This document shows positions 16,537 to 24,355 of a DNA stretch of 29,792 nt, one piece after another. The DNA is taken from the NCBI GenBank assembly GCA_964639395.1, contig CAZXCT010000007.1, positions 1-29,792 of the forward strand, written 5' to 3'. The DNA comes from ATZT02 sp964639395 (lineage in GTDB: Bacteria > Actinomycetota > Actinomycetes > S36-B12 > UBA5976). Below the pieces are notes generated by a model. It made no database searches. It saw only the letters and a list, made by a program, of their open reading frames with translations, and was not told the DNA's origin. The number at the start of each line of letters is the position of its first letter. The stretch's first letter is position 1. The translations under genes were made by a program, and so were the position numbers.

Positions 16537-18100
16537 CTTCTGCTAACTGCGGAAACAGCGCCTCACCTTTATGTGTTTTTGAATTTGCACTTAACAAACC
16601 AAATTCGAAAGTAGTAGAGATTAGTTGTTGAGAGATCTCGCCAAGTTTCTCAGTAGCACCCAGCGCTATCCATAAATTTTTTGAGGCTTTTGGCATTACT
16701 GGGTAATACAAAACCGAGATAATTCTCAGAAGTTCTGCTACTAAATACAAAATTGTGGCTAAGCGCGCCTTTTGCTCAGAATCCTTAGCTACCTTCCAAG
16801 GGGCTTGCTCAGTTATATAAAGATTTGTTGCATCAACAATGTTTCTTATATGAGTTATGCCAGTAGAAAAATCTAATTTGATCATCGCCTGATCTGCCGC
16901 CGCAGCTTGTGCGATTGCAAACTCAATTACTTTTTTGTCTTCGGGTAAGTAAGTTGCCGGTTCAGGGATTGCAGCGTCAAAATACTTTTCAACCATCGCA
17001 GTTAGCCGTGAAGCGAGGTTTCCTAACCCATTAGCCAATTCGGCTTTGTAGCGTGCAGTTAGATCTTCCCAAGAAAACGAGCCATCTTGTCCAAATTTTA
17101 TTGCTGATAAAAAGTAATATCTAAAAGCATCTGAGCCCACATGATCAACAATTTGACTCGGGGCAATGCCGGTTAATTTAGTTTTGCTCATCTTTTCGCC
17201 ACCGACTAACAGCCAGCCATGAGCAAATACACATTTCGGTAAGGGTAAGCCAGCCGCTAGCAACATAGCTGGCCAATAAACCGCGTGAAAACGTAAAATG
17301 TCTTTGCCAACTAGGTGAACGTCAGCTGGCCATATTTTTTCAAATGAATCTTTATCAGATTCAAATCCAATTGCCGTTGCATAATTAAGTAAAGCATCAA
17401 ACCAAACATAAACTACTTGACTTTGCTCCCATGGCAATTTAATCCCCCAATTAACCGCCGAGCGAGACATTGAAATATCCACTAAACCTTGTTTTAAAAA
17501 TGACACAACTTCGTTATAGGCACTTTCTGGTTGTATCGCAGACGGATTATTTTTATAGTGTTCTAATAATTGAGGGCCGAACTCACTAAGCTTAAAAAAC
17601 CAATTATTTTCAGACAAAATTTCAACAGGTTTTCCGTGCACTGGGCAAATCTGCTTACCTTCACTTTCATTTAAATCACCTGGTAATTTAAATTCTTCGC
17701 AACCAACGCAATAAGGGCCTTTATACTCTGCTTGATAGATATGACCCCGAGACTTTACTAATTCCCAAAATTTTTGAACACCTTTAATATGTCTTTCTTC
17801 AGTTGTACGTATAAAATCATCATTTGCCACATCAATAGTTTTTAAAACTGGCTGCCAAGCTTCAGTAACTAATTTGTCAACCCAGTCTTTAGGAGTAACT
17901 TGATTTGCTTCAGCCGCTCTTTGAACTTTTGTTCCATGTTCATCTGTACCAGTTAAAAACCAAACTTTCTCGCCACGTTGTCTTCGCCAACGCGTTAAGA
18001 CATCCCCCGCAACTGTGGTGTAAGCATGGCCAATATGCGGAGCATCATTTACATAATAAATAGGTGTCGATAGAAAAAAAGTATCTTTACTCACGCTCAT
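16529..18100 (-). CDS. metG: Methionyl-tRNA synthetase
   Basis: A class I aminoacyl-tRNA synthetase of 523 residues. HIGH is at 22-25 and the KMSKS motif reads KMSKTK near residue 300. The connective peptide has a zinc knuckle with CVGC near 131-134 and a CPVH pair near 153. The second pair therefore has Cys plus a possible His instead of two Cys, as I recall for actinobacterial enzymes. No C-terminal tRNA-binding EMAP-like domain is present, consistent with the length. ATG 18100 overlaps the rsmI stop by 14 nt. Confidence 0.97.
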   Translation of the reverse strand: MSVSKDTFFLSTPIYYVNDAPHIGHAYTTVAGDVLTRWRRQRGEKVWFLTGTDEHGTKVQRAAEANQVTPKDWVDKLVTEAWQPVLKTIDVANDDFIRTTEERHIKGVQKFWELVKSRGHIYQAEYKGPYCVGCEEFKLPGDLNESEGKQICPVHGKPVEILSENNWFFKLSEFGPQLLEHYKNNPSAIQPESAYNEVVSFLKQGLVDISMSRSAVNWGIKLPWEQSQVVYVWFDALLNYATAIGFESDKDSFEKIWPADVHLVGKDILRFHAVYWPAMLLAAGLPLPKCVFAHGWLLVGGEKMSKTKLTGIAPSQIVDHVGSDAFRYYFLSAIKFGQDGSFSWEDLTARYKAELANGLGNLASRLTAMVEKYFDAAIPEPATYLPEDKKVIEFAIAQAAAADQAMIKLDFSTGITHIRNIVDATNLYITEQAPWKVAKDSEQKARLATILYLVAELLRIISVLYYPVMPKASKNLWIALGATEKLGEISQQLISTTFEFGLLSANSKTHKGEALFPQLAEDE

Positions 18101-18935
18101 GCATCAATTCTAGAGTTGCTTCATAAAGGGCTCGCTTAGCCAATCCCGCTTCATTGGCTACTTGACTTACCGCATCCTTATGACTCAAACCCTGGTCAAT
18201 TAATTGAAATACTGCCTTTGTCGCCTCAGTCAGATCAAAGTTGACAACGACTGGTGCGCGATCTACTACAACTGTTATTTCACCAAGCACATCTTTTTTA
18301 GCCCATTGGATAATCTCAGCAAGATTGCCTCTGACAATTTCTTCATAGGTTTTTGTTAATTCACGTGCAATTACAATTTGTCTATCATCAGTTACTATTT
18401 TACTCAATTCTTCTAAACTTTCTAATAATCTTCTAGGTGACTCAAAAAAGATAAATGTTCTACTTGATTTTTTTATTTCTAAATATTTTACTTCTCGTGC
18501 TGATTTCTTTCGGGGCAAAAACCCTATGAAAGTAAATTCATCAGTTGCAAATCCAGCTAAAGCTAAGGCGGTGACAGTTGCTGATGGGCCTGGTAAAACT
18601 TCTACCTTAACTTTTGCGGCTACTGCCGCTTGCACCAACTTAAATCCTGGGTCACTAATTGTTGGCATACCGGCATCACTCACAACGAGTACCGTTGAAC
18701 CTTGCTCAATCTCGTTCAGCAGTAATTCAATTTTTTGTACTTCATTTTCTTGAAAGTAAGAAATAACTTTTGCGCTAGATTTTATTTCTAAGTCCTTCAT
18801 AAGTCTTTTTATTTTTCGCGTATCTTCTGCAGCGATCACATCGCAGTCAGTTAATGCCGAAATCAAGCGTAAAGATGCATCTCGAAAATTGCCAATAGGT
18901 ACACCAGCCAAAATTAGCTTACCTACCGCTGACAC
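18087..18935 (-). CDS. rsmI: 16S rRNA (cytidine1402-2'-O)-methyltransferase
   Basis: A SAM-dependent tetrapyrrole-methylase-fold enzyme of 282 residues that 2'-O-methylates C1402 in the decoding centre. Seen in the sequence are GVPIGNFRDASLRLI, AAEDTRKIKRLM, VVSDAGMPTISDPGFKLV and VEVLPGPSA, the canonical blocks in order. GTG 18935 is the start. It is divergent from the mannosyltransferase gene, as in other actinobacteria, and heads the rsmI–metG–tatD–rsmA–ispE operon. Confidence 0.95.
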   Translation of the reverse strand: MSAVGKLILAGVPIGNFRDASLRLISALTDCDVIAAEDTRKIKRLMKDLEIKSSAKVISYFQENEVQKIELLLNEIEQGSTVLVVSDAGMPTISDPGFKLVQAAVAAKVKVEVLPGPSATVTALALAGFATDEFTFIGFLPRKKSAREVKYLEIKKSSRTFIFFESPRRLLESLEELSKIVTDDRQIVIARELTKTYEEIVRGNLAEIIQWAKKDVLGEITVVVDRAPVVVNFDLTEATKAVFQLIDQGLSHKDAVSQVANEAGLAKRALYEATLELMHERE

Positions 18936-18961
18936 CGTGACTCATTTCTGTGATCTTGGAT

Positions 18962-18967
18962 TACCCT
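18962..18967 (+). promoter_or_regulatory. -10 box for leaderless pmt transcript
   Basis: TACCCT fits TANNNT and ends 7 nt before ATG 18975. On the opposite strand TAGGGT overlaps the same bases and could serve rsmI with a leader of about 20 nt. The -35 (TGACTC-like) is weak. Confidence 0.45.
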
Positions 18968-18974
18968 ATTAGGT

Positions 18975-20468
18975 ATGAGTCACGCTAGAGAGACAGTAAA
19001 TCTACCCACTGCTTGGCAGATGCAAAATCCTAAATATTCAGTGAAAATTCTTATGGGGCTTTTATTTGTAACTATTTTTGGTGGCTTACTTCGCTGGGTG
19101 CGCTTGGGCGAACCGAAAGCGGTAGTTTTTGATGAAATCTACTACGCGGTTGATGCGCAAAGTTTACTTCAATCGGGTGTAGAGAAATCTTCAATAGAAA
19201 ATGTTGAAACAGCATTACTCAACTCAAATACAAATTTATTTTTAGATCAAGGTGCTTTCGTCGCCCATCCACCTACCGGTAAATGGTTAATTGCTATTGG
19301 TGAATATCTCTTTGGGCTAACTCCATTTGGTTGGAGATTCAGCGCTGCAGTGTTTGGCACCATGCTGATTGTGCTAACTTTTTTTGTTGCGCGCCGACTT
19401 CTTAAATCAAATTTATTTGCACTACTTGCAGCTTTATTAGTTGCACTTGATGGCTTAGCAATTGTGATGAGCCGAATAGCTTTACTTGATGGATTTTTGA
19501 TTTTTTTTATATTACTTTCTTTACTCTTTATCTTGATTGATATCGATAAAACTAAATTGAAGGTTGATAATCAAGCGGTCACTAATTCTAAATTTGGCCC
19601 ACGGTTCAGTTGGCATTCCTATCGCTGGCTTTCTGGCATTACTATTGGGATTGCTATTAGCACCAAATGGTCGGGTGTTTGGTTTCTTGCTGTATTCATT
19701 TTGTTACTCGTATTGGTCGATATTTTCTTTCGCTCGCAATATCAACCTAAAAATCTTTTTATAGGGCATGTATTAAAGGATTGGTGGCTAATATTTTTTC
19801 AAATTCCGCTTACTGCTTTTGGTGTCTACTTACTTAGTTGGAGTGGCTGGTTTATATCTAATATCGGCTGGGGACGAAACATCTCACAAAATGCTTTTTT
19901 AAGCTTATTTGAGTACCATAAAGAAATTTTTAATTTTCATACCCAATTATCTCAAGACCACAACTATCAGGCATATGCCGCAGGTTGGCCAATACTTTTT
20001 CGACCTACTGCTTTTTATTACCAAGAAACAAATTTAAATTGTGCAAGTGAATTATGTGCTAGTGAAATTCTAGCTATTGGTAACCCAGCAATTTGGTGGA
20101 TTGGGGTCATTGCCCTTATTGCTTTATTTATCTGGTTTATACGTGAGCCTAAATTTGAAATTGGTTTAGTTTTAGTTCTTTTCTTAACAGGCTGGCTACC
20201 TTGGTTTGCTTACCCTCAACGTCCAACATTTTATTTTTATGCAATTGTCATGATGCCTTTTATCGCAATTGCCATTGCTTTGCTCTTTAGACAACTCGCT
20301 TGGATTTTTAAAAGTAATGGATTGTCTAATTGGACAAGCCTTTCATTTACGGCAATTTACCTTTTTATTGTTGTTGGATTAACTATTTTCTTTCTTCCGG
20401 TTTGGACTGCTATTTCTATTCCAAAAAATGAATGGTTGTGGCGCATGTGGTTTGACATTTGGATTTAA
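18975..20468 (+). CDS. pmt: Dolichyl/polyprenyl-phosphate-mannose–protein mannosyltransferase
   Basis: A 497-residue GT-C glycosyltransferase that moves mannose from polyprenyl-phosphate mannose to Ser/Thr of exported proteins at the outer face of the membrane. The first hydrophobic segment is at about 24-38. The catalytic Asp-Glu pair is at 53-54 in VVFDEIYYAVDAQSLL, and HPPTGKWLIAIGE follows in the first loop. About ten further hydrophobic segments are visible. The divergent neighbour rsmI matches the mycobacterial Rv1002c–rsmI arrangement. Likely clients include secreted lipoproteins such as the one at 4628-5242 (inference). It ends 4 nt before the tRNA-Ala region on the other strand. Confidence 0.94.
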   Translation: MSHARETVNLPTAWQMQNPKYSVKILMGLLFVTIFGGLLRWVRLGEPKAVVFDEIYYAVDAQSLLQSGVEKSSIENVETALLNSNTNLFLDQGAFVAHPPTGKWLIAIGEYLFGLTPFGWRFSAAVFGTMLIVLTFFVARRLLKSNLFALLAALLVALDGLAIVMSRIALLDGFLIFFILLSLLFILIDIDKTKLKVDNQAVTNSKFGPRFSWHSYRWLSGITIGIAISTKWSGVWFLAVFILLLVLVDIFFRSQYQPKNLFIGHVLKDWWLIFFQIPLTAFGVYLLSWSGWFISNIGWGRNISQNAFLSLFEYHKEIFNFHTQLSQDHNYQAYAAGWPILFRPTAFYYQETNLNCASELCASEILAIGNPAIWWIGVIALIALFIWFIREPKFEIGLVLVLFLTGWLPWFAYPQRPTFYFYAIVMMPFIAIAIALLFRQLAWIFKSNGLSNWTSLSFTAIYLFIVVGLTIFFLPVWTAISIPKNEWLWRMWFDIWI

Positions 20469-20472
20469 GCTG

Positions 20473-20546
20473 TGGAGCTAAGGGGATTTGAACCCCTGAC
20501 CCCCTCGATGCGAACGAGGTGCGCTACCGGGCTGCGCTATAGCCCC
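20473..20546 (-). tRNA. tRNA-Ala(CGC)
   Basis: The minus-strand cloverleaf has acceptor GGGGCTA (20546-20540) paired with TAGCTCC, giving the G3·U70 wobble that identifies alanine tRNA. The anticodon stem CCTCG/CGAGG encloses TTCGCAT with anticodon CGC (codon GCG). The T-arm is AGGGG-TTCAAAT-CCCCT. Discriminator A is at 20473 and no CCA is encoded. It lies between the mannosyltransferase and sepX genes. Confidence 0.94.
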
Positions 20547-20556
20547 ATTTATTTTT

Positions 20557-20562
20557 AGATTA
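20557..20562 (-). promoter_or_regulatory. possible -10 box of tRNA-Ala
   Basis: TAATCT on the minus strand ends 10 nt before the tRNA 5' end. A convincing -35 is not seen. It lies just past the sepX stop, so the tRNA could also be read from sepX. Confidence 0.3.
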
Positions 20563-20570
20563 ACGCAAAC

Positions 20571-21119
20571 TTAGGCGCCTTGTGCGCGTCGGTGTTCTGT
20601 GGGCTCTGCCTCTGCAGGTTTTACAAGGTTTGGTCTAGGGCGCTCATCCATAATTATTTCTCGCCGCGGATCTGTTTCAAATTGATAATTCATCTGTAAA
20701 TTATTTGGTAACACTTTAAAATTTCGTGGTGGTTCTGCAATAGTTTTAATTACTTTGGCAGAAGTTTTAATGTTCTGAGCCGCATTAAATGCTAAAGCTA
20801 CCCAAATTAATAGCAATGAAAATGTTGATACAAAAAACCAGAAATTTAAACTTGTCAATCCAACTAATAATGCAAAAGTAACATTCAAAAAAGTTAGACC
20901 CAAAGTGACTCGTCTGCGCCGCTCTCTCGCAGCCTGCACTTGCAAACTAACTTTGCCTTGTGAAGTTGTTGGCGAAGTTCTACTTATTAAACTCATTGCC
21001 TCTTTAAATCGGTCGACAGATTTGCTTTCAAATTGTTGTGAGTTTTTTTTAAACATTAATGGAAGTAACACCACTGCCCATAGCGCAATCATCGCTATCA
21101 GAATTACAGAAGACCCCAT
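20571..21119 (-). CDS. SepX/GlpR-like membrane protein
   Basis: A 182-residue protein with an N-terminal membrane helix (about 4-20), a cytoplasmic segment, an Arg-rich stretch RERRRR (66-70), a paired membrane hairpin (about 74-111) and a polar tail. This layout and the MGSSVILIAMIALWAVVLLP start match the actinobacterial SepX/GlpR family, which helps place the division machinery and, in corynebacteria, binds the gephyrin-like protein Glp. The assignment rests on layout and on the rimJ–galU neighbourhood, with little motif support. A TTG start 13 codons upstream lies in the apparent -35 box, so ATG 21119 is preferred. No Glp/MoeA gene is found between rimJ and galU; see findings. Confidence 0.75.
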   Translation of the reverse strand: MGSSVILIAMIALWAVVLLPLMFKKNSQQFESKSVDRFKEAMSLISRTSPTTSQGKVSLQVQAARERRRRVTLGLTFLNVTFALLVGLTSLNFWFFVSTFSLLLIWVALAFNAAQNIKTSAKVIKTIAEPPRNFKVLPNNLQMNYQFETDPRREIIMDERPRPNLVKPAEAEPTEHRRAQGA

Positions 21120-21128
21120 GCGGTAAAG

Positions 21129-21158
21129 GGTATATTGAATTTGTGAAGCATTTCTCAA
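21129..21158 (-). promoter_or_regulatory. promoter of the sepX-like gene
   Basis: On the minus strand TTGAGA (21158-21153), an 18-nt spacer and TATACC (21134-21129) lie 9 nt before ATG 21119. TACCCT, shifted two bases, ends 7 nt before the ATG. The transcript would have no room for a Shine-Dalgarno. Confidence 0.45.
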
Positions 21159-21190
21159 TCTAGCCGGCGTGTCCGTGCTAGTAGGTGGTT

Positions 21191-21769
21191 CTAGAGTCTT
21201 TCTAAAAAACTTTCAGAGACTTCGTCCTCAGTAACTACAAAAACATGATGATCCCGCCAAGCACCGTTGATATGTATATAGCTTCTTCGCAATCCCTCAT
21301 ATTGCATATTTAGTTTTTCAACTACACGCAAACTCGCGGAGTTTTCAGGGCGAATAGCAATTTCTACCCGGTGTAGCCGCAATTGTTCAAATGCAAAATC
21401 TAAAACCAAAGCTACTGCTTTTGGAACTATCCCTTGACCCGCATAATCTTTACTAATCCAATATCCAATATAACAATTTCTACTTGAACCTAATGTGATG
21501 TTGCCGGCAGTAACTAAACCCACAAATTTTTTATTAACTTCGATAGCCCAACTCAAGTTAGTTTTTTTTCTTGCGTCTATTTTCGATTGACGAACCATTT
21601 GAAAAAATGATGCTTGGTAATTATCTTCAACCGGAGGCAGCGTTGCATCCCATTCTTTAAGCCAAGCTTTATTATTTTGTTTGATCCGGCGGTAACTTGA
21701 TGCATCGCGATATCGCAAGGGGCGAAGTTTAATTTGCTGATAAACCAATGTGGGCGGATTGGTACGCAC
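21191..21769 (-). CDS. RimJ/RimL-family GNAT acetyltransferase
   Basis: A 192-residue GNAT-fold protein resembling ribosomal-protein N-acetyltransferases that acetylate an N-terminal amino group using acetyl-CoA. IGYWISKDYAGQGIVPKAV carries the acetyl-CoA loop in the form GQGIVPKA, and LRLHRVEIAIRPENSASLRV is the typical motif of RimJ/RimL proteins. GTG 21769 lies 11 nt after the galU stop. The family is functionally broad, so the true substrate may not be a ribosomal protein. The galU–rimJ–sepX order matches mycobacteria. Confidence 0.88.
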   Translation of the reverse strand: MRTNPPTLVYQQIKLRPLRYRDASSYRRIKQNNKAWLKEWDATLPPVEDNYQASFFQMVRQSKIDARKKTNLSWAIEVNKKFVGLVTAGNITLGSSRNCYIGYWISKDYAGQGIVPKAVALVLDFAFEQLRLHRVEIAIRPENSASLRVVEKLNMQYEGLRRSYIHINGAWRDHHVFVVTEDEVSESFLERL

Positions 21770-21780
21770 TTGTTATTTAA

Positions 21781-22680
21781 TCAATCTAGATTTGATGAAA
21801 AGTTTTTAAGCCACTTTTTAAACTCTGGGCCTAGATCATTTCTTTCTACCGCTAATTGCACCACCGCTTGTAAGTAAGACAATTTATCTCCAGTGTCATA
21901 TCGTCTTCCTTTAAAAATTACCCCGTGCATTCCACCACCAGCTGCGGCAGGTGTCTGCTTCGCCAAGGTTGTCATCGCATCAGTTAATTGCACTTCACCA
22001 CCCTTGCCGGGTTTGGTATTTTCTAAAACATCAAAAACTTTTGGTGAAAAAACATATCTACCGATTACGGCAAATCTACTTGGTGCACTTTGTACTGCTG
22101 GTTTTTCAACTAAGTCAATAATTTTTACTACATCCGCTTCATTTGTAACTTCAACTTTTGCGCAGCCGTAAAGTGAAATCTCATTTTCAGGTACTTCCAT
22201 CAGTAAAACAACAGAGCCGCCATATTTTTGTTGTACTTCAATCATTCGCGGTAGCACATAATCACGATCGTCAATTAAATCGTCACCTAGTAATACTGCA
22301 AAAGGCTTTTCACCAACATGTTCTTTACCACGTAGCACTGCATCGCCTAAGCCTTTAGGTGTGCCTTGGCGAACATAATGAACGGTAGCTAATCCAGCTG
22401 GATGTCTAACTGCTTCAAGTAATTGAGTTTTGTCTTTACCATCTAAAGCGGCTTCTAATTCAGGATTGTCATCAAAATGATCTTCTAGTGCTCGCTTAGT
22501 TCTACCGGTTACAAATAATAAATCTAATAATCCCGCGGCAACCGCTTCTTCAACAACATATTGAATTGCCGGCTTATCAACTACTGGCAACATTTCTTTC
22601 GGTGTTGCTTTGGTGGCGGGCAGAAATCTAGTTCCATAGCCGGCGACCGGAATAACCGCTTTTATAACTGGTGATGTCAT
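21781..22680 (-). CDS. galU: UTP–glucose-1-phosphate uridylyltransferase
   Basis: Makes UDP-glucose for envelope glycans and glycolipids. The 299-residue protein has the nucleotide-binding AGYGTRFLPATKATPKEM (about 13-30) and the GDDLIDD and DLVEKP blocks. The KGGEVQLTDAM block contacts the sugar phosphate. Length and motifs are standard. ATG 22680 lies 6 nt behind a TAGGCT box on the minus strand, suggesting a leaderless transcript. It is divergent from the 5-formyltetrahydrofolate cyclo-ligase gene. Confidence 0.97.
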   Translation of the reverse strand: MTSPVIKAVIPVAGYGTRFLPATKATPKEMLPVVDKPAIQYVVEEAVAAGLLDLLFVTGRTKRALEDHFDDNPELEAALDGKDKTQLLEAVRHPAGLATVHYVRQGTPKGLGDAVLRGKEHVGEKPFAVLLGDDLIDDRDYVLPRMIEVQQKYGGSVVLLMEVPENEISLYGCAKVEVTNEADVVKIIDLVEKPAVQSAPSRFAVIGRYVFSPKVFDVLENTKPGKGGEVQLTDAMTTLAKQTPAAAGGGMHGVIFKGRRYDTGDKLSYLQAVVQLAVERNDLGPEFKKWLKNFSSNLD

Positions 22681-22686
22681 GGCTAA

Positions 22687-22692
22687 AGCCTA
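22687..22692 (-). promoter_or_regulatory. -10 box for leaderless galU
   Basis: TAGGCT on the minus strand ends 6 nt before the ATG at 22680. Its likely -35 region (around 22710-22716) overlaps the -35 of the divergent gene. Confidence 0.45.
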
Positions 22693-22710
22693 TCTTTTAT
22701 CCCACGCTAT

Positions 22711-22739
22711 TTGGTAATCCTCAGATACTCGACCATACT
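22711..22739 (+). promoter_or_regulatory. promoter of the 5-FCL gene
   Basis: TTGGTA (22711-22716), a 17-nt spacer and CATACT (22734-22739) lie 6 nt before ATG 22746. It is the clearest promoter in the window. Transcription would start at or beside the ATG. Confidence 0.6.
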
Positions 22740-22745
22740 TTACGC

Positions 22746-23294
22746 ATGCAGAGCAAAGCCAATCTGAGATCTGACTTAACCGCACTAAGAAAAACCCGAA
22801 CTACCAGCCTTGAAGAATCGCAAAAATTCGCTGAATTGACTCTTTCACTAATCGCGCCGGAGCATTCTGATATTGCTATCTACCATGCCACAAAGATCGA
22901 ACCCCCTACCGATTTATTAATCTCAATGCTACAAAAGAATAAAAATGTTTACTTACCAAAAGTAATTTCACAAGATTTAGTCTGGGTTAAAAATCCAAGT
23001 GGTTTTACAAAAGGTGCATTTAATATTTCTGAGCCGCTAGGTGAAGAAAAGCCATTTTCTGATTATCCGAATATTAAAGTGCTGGTAATTCCTGCGCTAG
23101 CCGCTGACAAATCTGGATTTAGATTAGGAAAGGGGGGTGGATATTACGACCGGCTGCTAACAGCAATTGATTCTGACGTGTTAAAGATAGCTTTATTATT
23201 TGATAATGAAGTCGTGAGCGAAGTACCACATGAAGCGCATGATCAAAAAGTAGATTATTTAGTTACTGAAAAACGAATAATCAAAATTAACTAG
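22746..23294 (+). CDS. 5-formyltetrahydrofolate cyclo-ligase (methenyltetrahydrofolate synthetase)
   Basis: Converts 5-formyltetrahydrofolate to 5,10-methenyltetrahydrofolate with ATP, keeping folate cofactors usable. From ATG 22746 it has 182 residues. Lys and Arg residues near the N-terminus and RLGKGGGYYDR at 126-136, the conserved ATP/folate motif, define the family. An earlier start at 22671 would overlap galU and is unlikely given the promoter at 22711-22739. Its divergent pairing with galU matches Rv0992c-galU of M. tuberculosis. The stop shares CTAG with the convergent crcB gene. Confidence 0.93.
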   Translation: MQSKANLRSDLTALRKTRTTSLEESQKFAELTLSLIAPEHSDIAIYHATKIEPPTDLLISMLQKNKNVYLPKVISQDLVWVKNPSGFTKGAFNISEPLGEEKPFSDYPNIKVLVIPALAADKSGFRLGKGGGYYDRLLTAIDSDVLKIALLFDNEVVSEVPHEAHDQKVDYLVTEKRIIKIN

Positions 23295-23677
23295 AGCGGA
23301 TTACTCGTTCCTAAAACTATCCCTAAGGCAAGTGCCAAAATCGCAAGTCCTACGCTCACCATCAAATAACCCAAAGTCGTATATTTATTCTTCAAGCGCG
23401 AAATATTTCTCATTTCTAAGGCAACAGCGCTCATCGTTGAGATTGAGCTAGCAAAGCCAATGGCTATTAATGGGTACAAAAATGCTATTAAGCCCGTGTT
23501 ATTGAAAAATGCGTCTGCATATAGCGCAGTAGAAAATCCAACTAAAAAACTTCCTAAAACATTTGCTAGCAAAGTGCCGATTGGCATATGTTCATAATTT
23601 GTAAAATGAGCCAACTTCCAACGGACAAGCGCACCAAGTGCTCCGCCCAGGGCAATCATCAAAAGAGTAGTAATCAT
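23291..23677 (-). CDS. crcB: CrcB/Fluc fluoride channel homologue, second gene (divergent pore motif)
   Basis: A 128-residue four-helix membrane protein of the Fluc/CrcB family, which exports fluoride as a dual-topology dimer. GGALGALVRW (11-20) and NVLGSF (39-44) are conserved. The Phe-box region reads GFASSISTMSA (74-84), with Ile79 and Met82 where the partner gene has Phe81 and Phe84. The start at ATG 23677 forms an ATGA overlap with the upstream crcB stop. Much longer upstream frames overlap the first gene and lack family similarity. The pair presumably forms a heterodimer. This subunit may have lost direct pore function. Confidence 0.85.
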   Translation of the reverse strand: MITTLLMIALGGALGALVRWKLAHFTNYEHMPIGTLLANVLGSFLVGFSTALYADAFFNNTGLIAFLYPLIAIGFASSISTMSAVALEMRNISRLKNKYTTLGYLMVSVGLAILALALGIVLGTSNPL

Positions 23678-24066
23678 GCCCCACGCCTTTGTGCAATTTT
23701 CATTCCTAGCGTGACTGCGATAAATGAACCAATAAAAGTTCCAAAAATATTTAAAGCAAACAATCCCCAATATCTATCTAAGATATGCCAATAAGAATTC
23801 AGCATGATCATTGAAAACGTTGTAAAACCACCAAGTACTCCAGTTGCCCAAAAACTCCACACTCTAACTTGATGTTGATGCATCCCTGCAATTAAACCAA
23901 TAGCAAAGCTACCTAAAATATTTATTAGTAATATCGAATAAGCAAATCCAAACTCAGCAAAAATCCAGTTAAAGGTGACTTGGTTTAAAAAAGTTTCTGT
24001 CAACCAGCGCAAAACACTACCGATGGCGCCGCCCACCGCTACTAACAGCCAAATAGGTAATTTCAT
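23674..24066 (-). CDS. crcB: CrcB/Fluc fluoride channel, first gene
   Basis: A 130-residue membrane protein with four hydrophobic helices. Conserved family features are VGGAIGSVLRW (11-21), NILGSF with the pore Asn49, and GVLGGFTTFS (77-85) with Phe81 and Phe84 of the Phe box. It exports fluoride ions across the cytoplasmic membrane. I chose ATG 24066 because TAATCT lies 7 nt upstream, fitting a leaderless start. An upstream start at 24114 would leave a non-conserved N-terminal extension. No guanidine- or fluoride-responsive riboswitch can be placed in such a short leader. It is divergent from the fmdB-like gene. Confidence 0.9.
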   Translation of the reverse strand: MKLPIWLLVAVGGAIGSVLRWLTETFLNQVTFNWIFAEFGFAYSILLINILGSFAIGLIAGMHQHQVRVWSFWATGVLGGFTTFSMIMLNSYWHILDRYWGLFALNIFGTFIGSFIAVTLGMKIAQRRGA

Positions 24067-24073
24067 CAGCACT

Positions 24074-24079
24074 AGATTA
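24074..24079 (-). promoter_or_regulatory. -10 box for leaderless crcB
   Basis: TAATCT on the minus strand ends exactly 7 nt before ATG 24066. The -35 is weak (TCGACC with a 17-nt spacer). Confidence 0.45.
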
Positions 24080-24088
24080 AGCCTGAAG

Positions 24089-24117
24089 TTGATCAGGTCG
24101 AGCCTATTGGGCAAAAT
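24089..24117 (+). promoter_or_regulatory. promoter of the fmdB-like gene
   Basis: TTGATC (24089-24094), a 17-nt spacer and CAAAAT (24112-24117) lie 7 nt before ATG 24125. The -35 lies within the upstream region of the divergent crcB promoter, so the two cannot easily be occupied together. Confidence 0.45.
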
Positions 24118-24124
24118 ATTACTT

Positions 24125-24355
24125 ATGCCGACCTATCAATATCTCTGCATTAAGTGTGAAAATGAATTTGAAGTAGTTCAATCATTTTCTGACGACCCGA
24201 TTACGCAGTGCCCTAAGTGCGACGGGGTGGTAAGAAAGCAATTTTCAAGCGTTGGCGTTGTTTTCAAAGGGGATGGTTTTTACCGCACGGATTCACGAAA
24301 AAAGAATGAACCTAAGCCCGAGCCCGCCAAACCTGCTGTGACCCCAAACCCCTAA
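24125..24355 (+). CDS. FmdB-family zinc-ribbon protein
   Basis: A 76-residue protein starting MPTYQYLCIKC, the hallmark of FmdB-type putative regulatory proteins. Two CxxC knuckles (Cys8/Cys11 and Cys29/Cys32) should bind one zinc. The C-terminal third is charged and Pro/Lys-rich, hence probably disordered. In M. tuberculosis the positional homologue Rv0991c has been described as Ruc, a redox-regulated chaperone. That function here is inference. An open frame extends 50 codons upstream but overlaps crcB and lacks similarity, so ATG 24125 is chosen. A downstream SAF-domain gene follows. Confidence 0.88.
   Translation: MPTYQYLCIKCENEFEVVQSFSDDPITQCPKCDGVVRKQFSSVGVVFKGDGFYRTDSRKKNEPKPEPAKPAVTPNP

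Noticed and set aside
22671..22745. Upstream 25-codon extension of the 5-FCL gene
   Set aside because: It overlaps galU and contains the clear -35/-10 boxes for the downstream ATG at 22746.
23678..23770. Upstream extension of the second crcB gene
   Set aside because: It lies within the first crcB, lacks similarity to the family, and the ATGA overlap at 23677 gives a better start.
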